64,000 nucleotides of DNA from Erigeron canadensis (lineage: Eukaryota > Streptophyta > Magnoliopsida > Asterales > Asteraceae). Each line of letters opens with the position of its first letter. Position 1 is the stretch's first letter. The DNA lies in contig NC_057765.1 in the NCBI RefSeq assembly GCF_010389155.1, positions 19,548,270 to 19,612,269 of the forward strand, in the 5' to 3' direction. Under the pieces are notes generated by a model. That model saw only the letters and a program-made list of their open reading frames with translations, ran no database searches and was not told the DNA's origin. Below are positions 44,601 to 56,410 of this stretch, piece by piece. The translations under genes and the position numbers were made by a program.

Positions 44601-45543
44601 AAACAACTTAAACTAGTGCAAATCTAAGCATGCATGTAATCATCTCATCATTTTAACAACAAATCTTTATCCATCTTCAATTCAACAACTTAAAAACATA
44701 TTTTTATGAAAAAATCCAGAAATATATTCATCAAAATATATAAAAATATGACCATATTTCAAAGGAAAAATCACTTTAAAAGTTATTAATCTATAACAAC
44801 ACTTTTGGGTCTTAAACTTGTTGAATCCTTGAATCTTTCTTCTAGATTTCGACATGCATGAGCATCATGAGAAAGATTCTATCAAATTGCCTTCATCAAG
44901 TGTGTTTTTCAAAGAAACAAGAAGAAAACATAAACTTTTGATAAAGATCTTTGAATATAAACATAAACAAGATTAATCTAACAAAGAGGTGAAGATTTAT
45001 ACCCTTGATGAACTCGGTTTTGGAGATGAAAATCTGCATTTTCTCCTCTCTTCCTCCTCTTCATTTCGACATAAACAAGCAACAAAAAGGCAAGAAAAAT
45101 CAATCTAAAGTTATAGTAATAATAAGGGTTTTTAAAGGATTAAACAAGGGTTGATGCAAGTAAGGTTAAAGGGTTATATTTTTGTGCTCAAAAGTACTTT
45201 AATTAGCTTTGTGTTTGAATTGTTGGTCACTTATAGGGATCTTTGGTTGTTATCACAACTTGTAAGTCTTGTACAATTATTTATGTAACTCAACTTCTTG
45301 AAATAAAACTTTTGGTTCATTGACATTTCACCAATTTTGATTAGAACTAGTTTATAGCTTGAGATCGTATTGAATGATTATAGTTATTGTTTATGGCATT
45401 TTTAAGGCATTTCACTCTACTAGGGGGCAATTATCGCTATGCTTTGAATGTCTAGAAGGTCGATTCACTTAATAAACCTCCAGGGATAAGGACCTAGATA
45501 AGTCCAAGTAAATTATCCTAATTGGAAATTGAGGGTTGTTACA
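41619..45543 (-). mobile_element. Solo LTR G, same family as F, inside element C
   Basis: 3,925 bp from TGTAACACCCCAACTAAGGC to GAGGGTTGTTACA. Flanks are CACAC (41614-41618) and CACAA (45544-45548), a target duplication with one mismatch. Length and conserved blocks match F. No internal genes: the open frames at 42863-43177 and 43861-44229 show no known motif. Orientation is inferred as for F. Confidence 0.75.
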
Positions 45544-47226
45544 CACAATCAGTCTTAGGTTAATAAATACAAGGCAATCCATCCTTGTAGCACAGTACTT
45601 GTAATTTCTGAGCACCTTTTATTATCCATCGCAATGCAATTCTAAAAGCAAGCGGAAACAATTTTGCCTTTAATCACAATCTGAAATTTTTGATGCCAAT
45701 TTCATGTAAAATGAGTTTATTATCTGTAACCTGCACACTTAACAAACTTCATCAATGCATCAAAAACAATAAAAATATCATAAATATGCAAAACAACCAA
45801 AATCTTAACCTAGCAATCATTACAAGATCTAAGGCAAGTCCAATCTTTGTCAAGCATACTTATCAACCAAAAACAATTGAAATTTCAAAAATTTACTTGA
45901 AACACATTCAAAAATATTTTGACTTTTCAATTTTCAAAATCATTTCATTTTCTAAATTAAACAACTTATGTATTAATTAGAAAATCCATCTTTTAAACAT
46001 ACTTACCATAAGCAACAAGACTCATATAATTCACTAAGAATCATATAACTTCCTATAGAATCATTAGATGCTTATCAAATCTCTCGTGCAATAAGAACTA
46101 GTTTGACACAAAACTGACACTTATTAGTACAAAAATAAAAATAAAAATAGCTAAAATAAAAATTAAACTACTTTATTTATTTACAAGAAATCTTAAGTTT
46201 CTGCAGATTAGATCAGATTAGCATTTACATAAGTCTGCAAGTGAGAAATAATTCTCTTATTATTAGTTATGAACAGTGACTCAACCACGATTACCGGTAT
46301 ATTTGTCCTCTTAAACACTCGGTACTTCCAGTTTCCTTTGAGTTATGACACTTTCGACATACCCTGGCCAAGGACAGTCACCATGTAACCCGAGTAGCCT
46401 AATATGCCACTGAATAGTTTGCGAACTTATGTGACCCACATTCAGATGTATTTCTGTAATCGATACAAGCACTAAGATAACAAATATTCAATATATATTC
46501 AAAAACATCCTTAAACAAATCATGAGACACTTTTTAGATAACAAAATTTTAATTACTTTGTGATTTAACTTATTTGCTTTTGCATTTCATTATTTATAAG
46601 GAACCCGTGATTTTCTATGAGGCCCATATAGCGAACTTTCTGACAACCTATCCTAAGTTGGAAGCTTTAGGTAGGCTAGGTATACAAAGACACCCCTAGG
46701 ACATACTTGTCCGAATCTTAAAGACCACATTAGCCCCTTAATTAACATTCATTTCGTTTGCATAAACAATATCACATTTAACTTTCATGCTCATGAGTTG
46801 TAGAGGTTTTTGCCTATACATTGAACAAATCCTATAGTAATGCTAGATCTTTCACAAAATTTAAGGACTAGATCAATTCATTACTGAAAAGCAAGCATTC
46901 TCAGCCATATATATGAATATGTTTCCCACAAGAACATTGTATAATTTAAGTTCAGATTAAGGAAACCTTGCTACTTTGTGTCTACCAATATATCCCAAAT
47001 TGTAATCACTGAACTAAGCAGTTATATTACGATTAAGCAGACTTAAAAGCTAAGTATCCTCACTTCTAATCGTCTTACAGCATCAACTTAAATCTCCCCC
47101 ATATTTTTGTCATTTTCTCATTTTTCACATTTTTATGGTTTTTTATCACACTAAGAACTCTTTTTGCATTTTTATGACTCTAGCTATTTACAGACACAAA
47201 CTTACAAAATTAGTTCTTTGAGAGAT
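45544..47226 (-). other. Element C spacer downstream of pol, right of insert G
   Basis: AT-rich non-coding stretch after the end of RNase H. The plus frame 45690-45980 is not supported by any motif. Confidence 0.55.
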
Positions 47227-47985
47227 TTAATATGAATTAGCATTCTTCATCCCATTGAGAAGAATTAACTTTTCAAATCGAGCCTTATCAAATGCTTTGG
47301 TATACAAATCGGCTAAATTATCATCAGTTCTAACCTTTTCCAAATGAATTAACTTCTTTTGGGCACAATCACGCAAGAAATAATGTCTACTATCAATATG
47401 CTTGGTGACCTTATGCATGACAGGATTATTTGTAATGTCTATAGCTGACTTATTGTCTATTCTAATAGGAGTATCAAGAAAATCCATACCGTAGTCACGA
47501 AGTTGTTGCTGAATCCACAATACCTGGGAACAACAGCTACCAGCAGCCATATACTCTGCCTCACATGAAGACTGAGCAACACATGTTTACTTCTTGCACT
47601 GCCACGATACTAATCTTCCTCCTAAAAACTGACAACCTCCAGTCGTAAACTTCCTGTCATTGTTACAACCGCCAAAGTCCGAATCAGTATATGCAACAAA
47701 ATCAAACGTTGCTCCCATAGGATACCATAGACCAAGCCCTTGGTTTCCCTTAAGATAACGTAGAATACGTTTTGATGCAACCAAATGTGACTCTTTCGGA
47801 CTAACTTGAAATCTAGCGCAAAGACAAACAGCGAACATAATATCTGGACGCGAAGCAGTCAGATACATCAATGAGCCAATAATAGCACGATAATAAGTTG
47901 CATCCACAAGTTTATCTTTCGGATCAAGAACTCCTAAACCATGATTTTGTTGAATAGGAGTACCATATGTCTTGGACTCTAACAT
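47227..47985 (-). pseudogene. RNase H of element C
   Basis: Frames 47587-47985 and 47227-47550 are one frame with an in-frame stop at 47587. Motifs: Gly-Ser-Leu-Met-Tyr-Leu-Thr-Ala-Ser-Arg-Pro-Asp, Tyr-Thr-Asp-Ser-Asp-Phe-Gly-Gly (catalytic Asp), a Cys-Glu-Ala-Glu-Tyr-Met-Ala-Ala segment, Ile-Asp-Asn-Lys-Ser-Ala-Ile, and the end His-Ile-Asp-Ser-Arg-His-Tyr-Phe. Catalytic residues look kept; only stops prevent translation. Confidence 0.85.
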
Positions 47986-48681
47986 TTAAAACCTCTCCAA
48001 GATGTCATCGACATACTTAGACTGGTGAATAAAGAATCCATCTTTCCTTTGATCAACTTGTAGTCCGAGGAAAAATTGAAGTTCCCCCATAGCACTCATT
48101 TCAAATTCATTTTTCATGCTCATTTCAAACTCTTTGCACATCTTTATATTAGATGAACCAAAAATGATATCATCCACATAAACTTGTATAATTAGATAAT
48201 CTCGCTTCTTCTACTTGATAAACAATGTGCTTTCTATCGATCCTCTTGTAGGACCATTTGTCAACAAATGTGTCAACAACTTTTCATACCACACTCTAGG
48301 TGCTTGATGCAATCCATAAAGAGCCTTATCCAGTCGATATGCTCTTCTTGGATAGTTCGGATCTTCAAACCCCGGTGGTTGGTGAACATATACTTCTTCT
48401 TTAACTTCACCGTATAGGAAGGCACTCTTAACGTCTAACTGATACACCTTTATACCTTTGAAACTTGCATAGGCTAAAAATAACCTTATAGCCTCAATCC
48501 TAGCAATTGGTGCAAAAGTTTTGTGATAGTCATATCCTTCTCGTTGTGCAAACCCCTGAATAACCAAACGTGCTTTATTTCTAGTAATGATCCCTTTGTC
48601 ATCTCGTTTGTATTTATATACCCAACGAGTTCCAATCAGTTCTTTACCTTTAGGCACATGAGCACATCTACTAACTCCCAA
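47986..48681 (-). pseudogene. Reverse transcriptase of element C
   Basis: Frames 48211-48681 and 47986-48177 in one frame with a stop at 48211 and another at 47986. Gly-Thr-Arg-Trp-Val-Tyr-Lys-Tyr-Lys, Asn-Lys-Ala-Arg-Leu-Val-Ile-Gln-Gly, Gln-Leu-Asp-Val-Lys-Ser-Ala-Phe-Leu, Tyr-Gly-Leu-His-Gln-Ala-Pro, then the active site Tyr-Val-Asp-Asp-Ile-Ile-Phe-Gly-Ser. The Met-Gly-Glu-Leu-Gln-Phe-Phe-Leu-Gly-Leu block is typical of Sirevirus RT. A frameshift near 48660 joins it to integrase. Confidence 0.9.
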
Positions 48682-49928
48682 AGTCCAAATTTTTCAAATT
48701 GAGCTAATTCTTCTTGCATAGCTTCAACCCAACATGGATCTTGAAGTGCTGCCTTAACATTCTTAGGTTCTATTTGTGAAATGAAACCAGAATATAAACA
48801 CTCAGTTATCAATCCAGTGTCTTTCACTTCACAAAACAAACTAATCAGATCCTTATTCAACTGATTTCTAGTTCGAACAAGTTCTGTAGCATTACCAAGA
48901 ATCTTTTCAACTGGATGATCCTTATTAACTCGATATTGAGGAACCGAATCAACATTCAGACTTTCTCCTAAATTTGTTTTAATATGAAACTCAGGAGAGC
49001 TAAAATCATCTTCCGATTCTTCAGAAATAAGATCATCATCAGGCAGTGAAACCTTTGACGGAGTAAGTGGAATAGTGTTCTCCGGTTCATTATCATCTGA
49101 ATCTAGTGTCTTATTCTTATCCTTACCACTTTCATCAACAACAGTTGTAGACTGAACTTTGGTTGGAGTAGTATCGACATTTTGAGTACGCGGAGATGTA
49201 GGAGTATTATCCATGTGATCTCTTAAAATAATCACATCATCAACTGTCTCAAGATCTGAATAAGAATCAGAACCGTGTAGTGAACTAAACACACTATCGT
49301 AATCGAAGTTTTTGCCAGTTCCAGAATAAATAGCGGGCTTATGACTGACAATCTTGACATTTGTACCCAAGTCAACTTTGTCGGTCTGTTTTTTGTAAAC
49401 CCGTCGAATTGATGTTCCCGGTTTATAACCCATGAGAAATCCCTCTTCAACCTTTGGATCAAACTTTGACTGAGGTAGATACTTCAAGAAGGTACACGGT
49501 ACACCAAATGGTTCAACATTTTGTAAATTCGGTTTCTTCTTATGTAGAAGCTCATAACATGACTTATTATGACACTTAACTACAGTAACCCTATTTAAAA
49601 TATGACAAGCTGTCTTCACTGCCTCCCCCCAAAACATAGTAGGAAGCCCTGAATCTGCAAGCATAGTTCTGGCTGTCTCGATTAGAGTCCTATTCTTTCT
49701 TTCAGCAACTCCCTTCTGTTGTGGTTCATACGGAGAATTGTATTGATGTTGGATTCCCTTTGACAAAAAAAAGACATCCATCACATTATTCTTGAATTCA
49801 GTTCTGTTGTCACTCCTGATTCTCTTAACACGAACTCCATAAATGTTTTCAGTTTCGACAAAGAAATTTATCAAAATCTGCGGAGTTTCATCTTTCGATT
49901 TAAGAAAGAATACACATGAGAATCTCGA
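48636..49928 (-). pseudogene. Integrase catalytic and C-terminal part of element C
   Basis: 412 codons open (48636-49874) after a stop at 49929. The second catalytic Asp is in Arg-Ser-Asp-Asn-Arg-Thr-Glu-Phe; the family usually has Gly where Arg stands, so a conserved glycine is changed. The catalytic Glu is in Lys-Gly-Val-Ala-Glu-Arg-Lys-Asn-Arg. After the Gly-Tyr-Lys-Pro-Gly-Thr block comes an acidic, Ser/Thr-rich linker to RT. The frame ends at 48636 by the frameshift into RT. Confidence 0.85.
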
Positions 49929-50648
49929 TTAATCATCAGTAACCACCAAACAGTAGTACATCCCACCGATACTTCTTACATTTACTGGACCAAATAAATC
50001 CATGTGAAGTAACACAAAAGGATTGGCAATAGAGTTTTCTTGCTTCGGTTTATGTGCAGACTTTTGTTGTTTACCTTTCAGACAAGGTACACATTTGTCT
50101 TCCATTCCAAACCGTTTCATGGGAACGCCTTCAACCAAACCATGTTTGACAATGTCATTCATCTTTCGGAAATTAATATGTCCCATTTTTCTATGCCATA
50201 ACAAAGATTCAGATTCATTTGCTTTCGTTAATAAGCAAACAGACTCCTTAGGATCATCAACACCTAACACAAGGCCATAGATGTCTCTCTTCCTAGGAGC
50301 TTTTAGCAGGATCCAGTCATCAGGAATAACATATCCCGGTTTCAATATAAGTGCTTCTTTCTCAGTAAAATGGACATTGTTTCCTTTGTCACAAATCTGA
50401 GAAACACTTAATAAATTATGTGCTAACTGTTCCACATAATTGACTTTCTCTAGCGTAATCTTCCCATTGACAACATCACCTTGGCCCGAGATGTTGCCGC
50501 CCTTGGGACCTGCGAAACTAAAATATGAACCATTTATATCTTCATAATTGGACAACACATTCTTGTCCCCTGTCATGTGCCGAGAGCATCCACTGTCAAC
50601 ATACCAAAGACTGATAAGCTTCCTTGGTTCTTCCTGCACATCAGACAA
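49929..50648 (-). pseudogene. Protease, pre-integrase and integrase start of element C
   Basis: Open for 239 codons. Trp-Tyr-Val-Asp-Ser-Gly-Cys-Ser-Arg-His-Met-Thr-Gly is the Copia protease active site with its Asp intact. Then Leu-Leu-Trp-His-Arg-Lys-Met-Gly-His with Cys-Val-Pro-Cys, the HHCC pre-integrase finger, and His-Met-Asp-Leu-Phe-Gly-Pro with the first integrase Asp. It ends at a stop right after Val-Thr-Asp-Asp. The frame differs by one base from the upstream gag frame; they overlap by 76 bp. The ATG is arbitrary. Confidence 0.85.
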
Positions 50649-52105
50649 TAAGATGGGTAGTTTCTAAAGGGAACCCAAACCTTATGAGGTTTAGGTTTTC
50701 CGAATTCATCTCTAATGATCAATTCAGTCCAATATCCATCGCTCTGTACTGGAGCCTTGGATGTGGATGGTGTCACATACTGTTTCTTAGGTGAAGTGAG
50801 ACGAGTCTTAGGAGGAGAATTCCTTGGTGAATGTGTACCATATCTAGGTTGAGTCCCTAATCGATCATAGAATTTAGACGAACTATTAATTCTAGAAGGG
50901 GGTGACCGATTTTGCTGAGCTATCTTCCTAGGTGAATAACTCCTTTGAGGTGTATGTGAACGACTCGGACTTACACTACTAGAAGTAGTATTCTGTGAAG
51001 GTCCCTGTCTTTTTGGTGTCTTAGATCTATTGAAATTAATCCCTTGATCTATTACAACTGACTCACCATATGATGCATCTTTTAGTAACTTAACATAATT
51101 TTGTGCATTTGCATTATCTGGATGTCTTTCTGCATAATCCTCATAATGCTTTCTTCTATATGTACTCATAAACTTTGGTGAAGCTACTTGTTCAACTAAT
51201 TTACCCTTCCCTTTAGTATTAGGAATATCACCAACATCCTTTGACTTGACTTGACTGTCATTCTTAGGATTCTTGACCTTCCTATTTGGACATTCAATAG
51301 CTATATGACCTCTCTCACGACAAGTATAACACTTCTTCGCTTGTTGTTTTCTAGATTGACCATATTCTATTTCAGGGATTGGTATACCATACTCCTTCAT
51401 TTCATTTATGGTATCAAGTGTCTGTATTGCTTCTTCCATAGTTCTTGCTGGTTTAAAAGGAGTATAATGTCTATCCTTATAAGGGATTTGCTCAGCTAAC
51501 CATTCTTCTTTATTTTCTACACACCAAACTTTATCAATTTTCGACTTAAGTTCAATCCTATTTATAGATACTTCTCTATCATAGAAAACTGTATCACAGT
51601 CTTTCAATGTGTAGTATACTACTTCATCTGGATTAAAATATAATTCAGTTAGTTGGTGATTTCTTTGTAGAAGTAAATCAGAATCTTTAGACGCATTACT
51701 TTCCTTCTTAAGAATAGCATTTTCAGTAGTTAAACTAGTTAAATTTTCTTTCACTTTTAATACCTCAAGTTTCAAATCTGACACCATTTTACAAATATCC
51801 ACTACAGAAAGTAATGAACAAGATACCTTTTGATCTGCATCCTTGCAATCTGCCATGTATGCAACAAAGTCTTCAGTTGTCATACCTTCAGGTATCACGA
51901 AGTTCTTCATTTGTTCTTCGATGCTCTTCTTAGAAATGTCATCAGCAGGAATCGATGACTCTTCTTTTTCTTCAGATTCTTTCACTGCTGTCATCGGTTC
52001 ACTCTCAGATCTTACGGTCTCGGCAACATTACGTATATTCTGCTTAACTATCTCAGATGCACTTTTTTCACTTGAGTATAAAACATAATCAATTGTTGCG
52101 GCTAC
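50573..52105 (-). pseudogene. Gag C-terminal region of element C with second zinc knuckle
   Basis: 473 codons open from 51994, and in the same frame back to the TAG at 52106. Coiled-coil-like first part (Leu/Lys/Glu-rich, about 51820-51700), then a CCHC knuckle Cys-Tyr-Thr-Cys...Gly-His...Glu-Cys, then a Ser/Pro/Arg-rich basic tail. It ends at 50573, overlapping the protease frame. A long gag end with a second knuckle is usual for Sireviruses. Confidence 0.75.
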
Positions 52106-52939
52106 CTAATCATATAATTCTACCATGTAGGCATGATTCGAGGTATCATCAGATTGTGTATCCCATTGATAAGTACCATCCGGATTCTGAACAACAACGG
52201 CCTTTGACTCTAAAAATGGTGACGAAACTGGCTGTTGTGGAGTAGCAGGATATGTAATCATTGCTTGAGTTTTCTGATTACTTGGAGTAATACCGCCTTG
52301 ATTGTAATTTTGACAACCAGCAACAGTATTATCAATCCTCTTAGGTCGTTGACACTCTCTTGCAAAGTGACCAAATCCATCGCAATTGAAACATTTCACC
52401 TTGGATTTGTCAAAGCCTTTGGTGCCATTACCTATAGGTCTCCCGGTTCTCTAAGTGAATCTTCTGACCTTAATAGTGAGCATAGCTAGCTGCCATTGTA
52501 GATCCATTTCTTCCAAATCATCAGGATCTATCTGATTGTAATCCTCATCAATCACTGCAGGATCAGTAATCTTTCCTCCGATAAATGCTTCATGAGCATT
52601 ACAAAAGGCTGAGTAAACACTCATTCTACCTTCTGCAGAACTCATACTCATTGACATAGAGTGAAAAGATTGTACATTGCTCTTGACATTCGTATTTGCA
52701 TTGTCATAAGCAACATATCCAGCCAGACCTTCAGCATCTACTATTGGTGTAGCTTCAGCACCACTTAGCAATGCATTATTTCCCGAGCTAGAACTTGCTA
52801 AATGAACAGACTTAGCATGATACAATGATGGATCTTGAGTGAAATCCGAGTGTGTATCTTTAATTCTTCTTTTCATATCTCTGTTCTTAAGCTTGGAAAC
52901 CACCTTTTCAAAATCCCATGAGCTATATTCTTGATCATC
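52106..52939 (-). pseudogene. Gag middle of element C with first zinc knuckle
   Basis: Frames 52451-52903 and 52106-52399 share the gag frame, separated by a stop at 52451. The first knuckle is [14 protein letters not shown], a standard CCHC that would bind element RNA. The part before it carries an Asp-Leu-Glu-Glu-Met-Asp-Leu-Gln-Trp-Gln-Leu-Ala-Met-Leu segment, typical of the Sirevirus gag. Confidence 0.85.
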
Positions 52940-53500
52940 TTAAAGTTTATGAACATAATCAGTCCATGTCTTAGGTAGTGAGTCCAAAATCTTATCGACT
53001 ATCTTAGTTTGAGGATAAACAACCTCAAAATATGACAACTCGGTAGTTAAATGACTAAATCGAAAAATAATCTCGTCAAGAGATTCTCCTTTCAGTCCAT
53101 TGAAAGCTTCATACTGGCGCTTCAGAAGTTTGATACGATTCTTCTTCAAGGTTACATCACCCTCACAATATCTTTTAAGAGCGTCCCATAAGTCCTTTGA
53201 AGTAGTGTATTTCTTGAACAAGTGTACACTATCTTGAGGTAAGGCCATAGTAAGAGTGGACAAGGCCTTTCCCTCAATTGCGTATCTTTTTCGTTCTTCA
53301 ATCGGCATATCAGCATAAGTATAGCTACTGATCACTCCATTCTTCTCATACGAAGGCCAATCAAAACCTTGAGTTATCACTAGCCACATGTCCATGTCAG
53401 TGAGACGAATGTAGTCTTCAAAACGTCTCTTCCACATCCAATAGTTTTCCATACGGAACAACTTTGGAGGTGTGTTTCCACGACCAACCTCATAGATCAT
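52940..53500 (-). pseudogene. Gag N-terminal capsid domain of element C
   Basis: 187 codons from the ATG at 53500, ending at an in-frame TAA after Tyr-Val-His-Lys-Leu. UBN2-type gag: Pro-Pro-Lys-Leu-Phe-Arg-Met-Glu-Asn-Tyr near the start, Trp-Lys-Arg-Arg-Phe-Glu-Asp-Tyr-Ile, Ala-Leu-Pro-Gln-Asp and Glu-Ser-Leu-Asp-Glu-Ile-Ile-Phe-Arg-Phe. The start is chosen because it is the first ATG after the leader and precedes the domain directly. The stop makes this a decayed copy. Confidence 0.85.
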
Positions 53501-53894
53501 GCATGATCATCTGGCTAATAAGTAGGGCATTTGGTGAATTTGTGGCAGCTGGAATTGTAGTCATTTCGAATCTTTTGAAATTAAATCAAATGAAATAACA
53601 AGTAATTCGTCCGGCACGAAGTCAAACGAGCTCACACAAAGTGCACTTGACACGAGGTACGTCACGAAGTCACACGAGTAACACATGACACGAAGACAGA
53701 CACGAAAAGTCACACTTGTAGCACGTGACACGAAGTTAAGATGACGTAAGCACTTAGCATACACTACCTCGTGCTGACGTAAGCACGAAGTCATGCGAAG
53801 AAGAGCACGAACTTGACTAAAAACACGAATTTCGAATTGATTTTGCAATCAATAGCGAATCAAACAGTCTTACACCTTCTGGTAATCAACCTTA
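53501..53894 (-). other. Leader of element C
   Basis: Non-coding leader rich in CACGAAG/CTTCGTG-type words and one altered palindrome with TGACGTAA near 53775. The frame 53561-53848 has a repetitive composition and no motif; I do not count it as a gene. Confidence 0.6.
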
Positions 53895-53908
53895 GGGCTC
53901 TGATACCA
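53895..53908 (-). other. Primer-binding site of element C
   Basis: Minus strand TGGTATCAGAGCCC, two bases from the LTR end; complementary to initiator Met-tRNA. Confidence 0.9.
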
Positions 53909-53910
53909 CT

Positions 53911-54602
53911 TGTAGGGTCCTACGGTTGCGCGGATCGTAATAAGATGTGATTCGTTATGTCAAGAGTGCGGAATCCTCTTGAGATAACTAGATTGCTATT
54001 GCCTTTTGCTGATTAATGAGTAATTAATCAACCCAAGGAGATGCACAAGGCTTGTGGTTCATGTAGGAGGTCACACGAAGGAACAATTAACCTTAATTCG
54101 TAATTTCGTGAATATCTTCAAATGATTAACTAAGATTCACAAACGATTAATCTAATTCCGTATATTAGGTCTTGTATTTATACTAGTTGTGTATTGGATC
54201 GTTTGGGCTTCGGCCTTAATTAAGTATTAAGCCTGAAATTAACAATAACCAATCTACCTCGTGCTGACGTCAGCACGAAGGTAATCCCATGTACTGATGA
54301 CGTCAACATGAGGGACGTGCCTTTGATCCTTTGTTTTACTTTGTTTGGCTCGTACATAACATTCAATCATCGTTTAAGTGTTCTACGACACTTATAAACC
54401 TTGATTCTATGTTCTTGTACCTGCAAAACAATATATAACACACAAACACAATACAAAACACAAACAGATATAATATTGAAGTTCAAACGTAATCATTAAA
54501 TATCAACACAAGTTCTTATTCAAATAATTACAAACATAGTTCCTAAAACATAAACGACAATCAAATCTATGTTACGATTGTCACAACGAATCTGCATCTA
54601 CA
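53911..54602 (-). mobile_element. 5' LTR of element C
   Basis: 692 bp. TATAAATA at 54175-54182; palindrome with TGACGTCA at 54259-54278; second TGACGTCA at 54298-54305. It drives transcription toward lower coordinates. About 30 differences from the 3' LTR by eye. Confidence 0.9.
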
Positions 54603-54607
54603 GTCAT

Positions 54608-56410
54608 ATGACTTGAGTTTTATACATATGAAACCACTTATTTACAGTAAGTTCATGTAATTTTTATGGTCATTTGATCATAGTGCAAGTGTGTGCTCAA
54701 AATGCATTTTTGCAAGTTTCAGGTTTACGATTTCAAGCATATTTTAACAAGTTTTGATTCAAGCTTAATATCCTTGATATTCCATGAATTTTTCAAGAAT
54801 ATAACATAACTTTCAACCTATTTTCACTTAGAACAAGCCTAGCTTCATCTCATGATCCAAACAAAAATCCAACTTTCTTAAATCTAGCATGCATGCAATT
54901 ATCTCAACTTTTTAACAATAAATCTTTATCCATCTATAATCCATCAACATAGAAACATACTTTTATGAAAAATTCCAGAAAATATTTACATAAAAAATAT
55001 ATAAAACATATTCATCTTTATATGTAAGAAGTTACTTTACAACTATTAACATATATCAACACTTTTTGATGCAAACTTTTATAGATCCAACAATACAACA
55101 ACAAAAGTCTACATTTTCATAAAATTTCCAGAAAATAAGACTTCAAAATATATAAAAATATAACCATTTTTTAAAGGAAAAATCATTTTAAAAGCTATAT
55201 AATCTATATTTACACTTTTGGGTCTTAAACTAGTTAAATCCTTGGATCTTTCTTCATGGATTCAACATGCATGAGTATGGAAAGAAAGATTCTATCAACT
55301 TTGCCCTCATTAAATGTATATCTGTAAGAAAACATAAAGAAAACAAAATCTTTTGATGAAACCTTGTTAATATAAACATAAACAAAATAAATCTAGTAAG
55401 GAGATGAAGATATATACCCTTGAAGAACACTTTTTGAAGATGAAAATGAGGGCATATTTATGTGACCCCTTTGGCTCCAAATAACCCTTGTTCAAACCTT
55501 ATATTAACCCTTAAACCTTGCTTATAATAACCCTTGATTAATCTAACTTAACCCTTATTATTAGTACATGTTAATATTGATTTTTGCTTGTGTTTTTCTC
55601 CTTTGTTTGGGCCAAAAAAAATAGGAAGAAAGGGAGGGAGAAAGAGTTTCTTGAGAGAGAATAAAGACTAGTGTGTGAAGAGTGTGTGAGAAATGAGAGT
55701 TCCAAGAGTGATTGTGTGATATGAAAAATTCAAAATGGAGTGTGTGTGTGGTGAAAGGGGGCCGACCATAGGGAGGGGGGGGGGGAATGAAGGGGTTTCT
55801 CTTTTTTTTTTTGTATAAAAATTGAGTGTATAAGTGTATGTATGTATTTGTATATAGGTATATGTTGTATGTATATATTTTGTAAGAGTATTTGTATTAA
55901 TTTGTAGTGTAAGTGATTTATTTGTTCTAGCATATGTACATATATAGGTGTCGTGTATATATATGTATATGTATGTATTTTTGTGTTTTTAATTTGTTAC
56001 ATAGCTCATTAATTGCATTCTTATATTTATATAAGACTTGTATATATATACTTATTATTATTCAAGCATTTTCATGTACTTAAGGAGTTATAAATATTTT
56101 TATGATGTTCATGGCGTTTTCATGACCAAATATTATTTTGTTGGCTTGATGGTTCAAATTGTTGAACATTTGTAAGAATTTTTTATTGTTATCTCAACTT
56201 GTGAGACTTATATTATTATTTATATTTTGACTAAATATTAATTAAAATTTTTGTTCAATGATATTTTATTAAATTGAACTTAACACCAACAATAGCTTTA
56301 GATTGCTAATTTAGGGGCATTATCTACTACTTCAAGTATAACTATGGCTTGCGGGATCATAGACAACCTAACTAGCACGTATATAATATTTAAAAAGTAG
56401 GGTCGTTACA
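54608..56410 (-). mobile_element. Solo LTR F, right half
   Basis: Continues F after element C; ends AGGGTCGTTACA at 56410. A G run lies near 55775-55786. No coding sequence; 55730-55933 is a low-complexity frame. Confidence 0.75.

Larger units (their letters stand above)
35746..54602 (-). mobile_element. Sirevirus-like Copia element C with accessory ORFs
   Basis: 18,857 bp including the 3.9-kb insert G, so originally about 14.9 kb, very large for Copia. Minus order: 5' LTR 53911-54602, PBS, gag-pol 53500-47227, a non-coding gap, accessory ORFs 40491-36490, PPT, 3' LTR 35746-36435. Two gag zinc knuckles, the RT motif type and a post-pol ORF fit the Sirevirus group (family knowledge). LTRs differ at about 30 of 690 positions by eye. 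The gene set carries many stops. Confidence 0.85.
35741..54607. repeat. Target-site duplication GTCAT around element C
   Basis: GTCAT at 35741-35745 and 54603-54607 flanks element C exactly. Confidence 0.9.

Noticed and set aside
33625..56410. F as one complete 22.8-kb Gypsy element
   Set aside because: Its ends and target duplication fit, but the interior is element C with its own LTRs and duplication; the remainder is only one LTR length.
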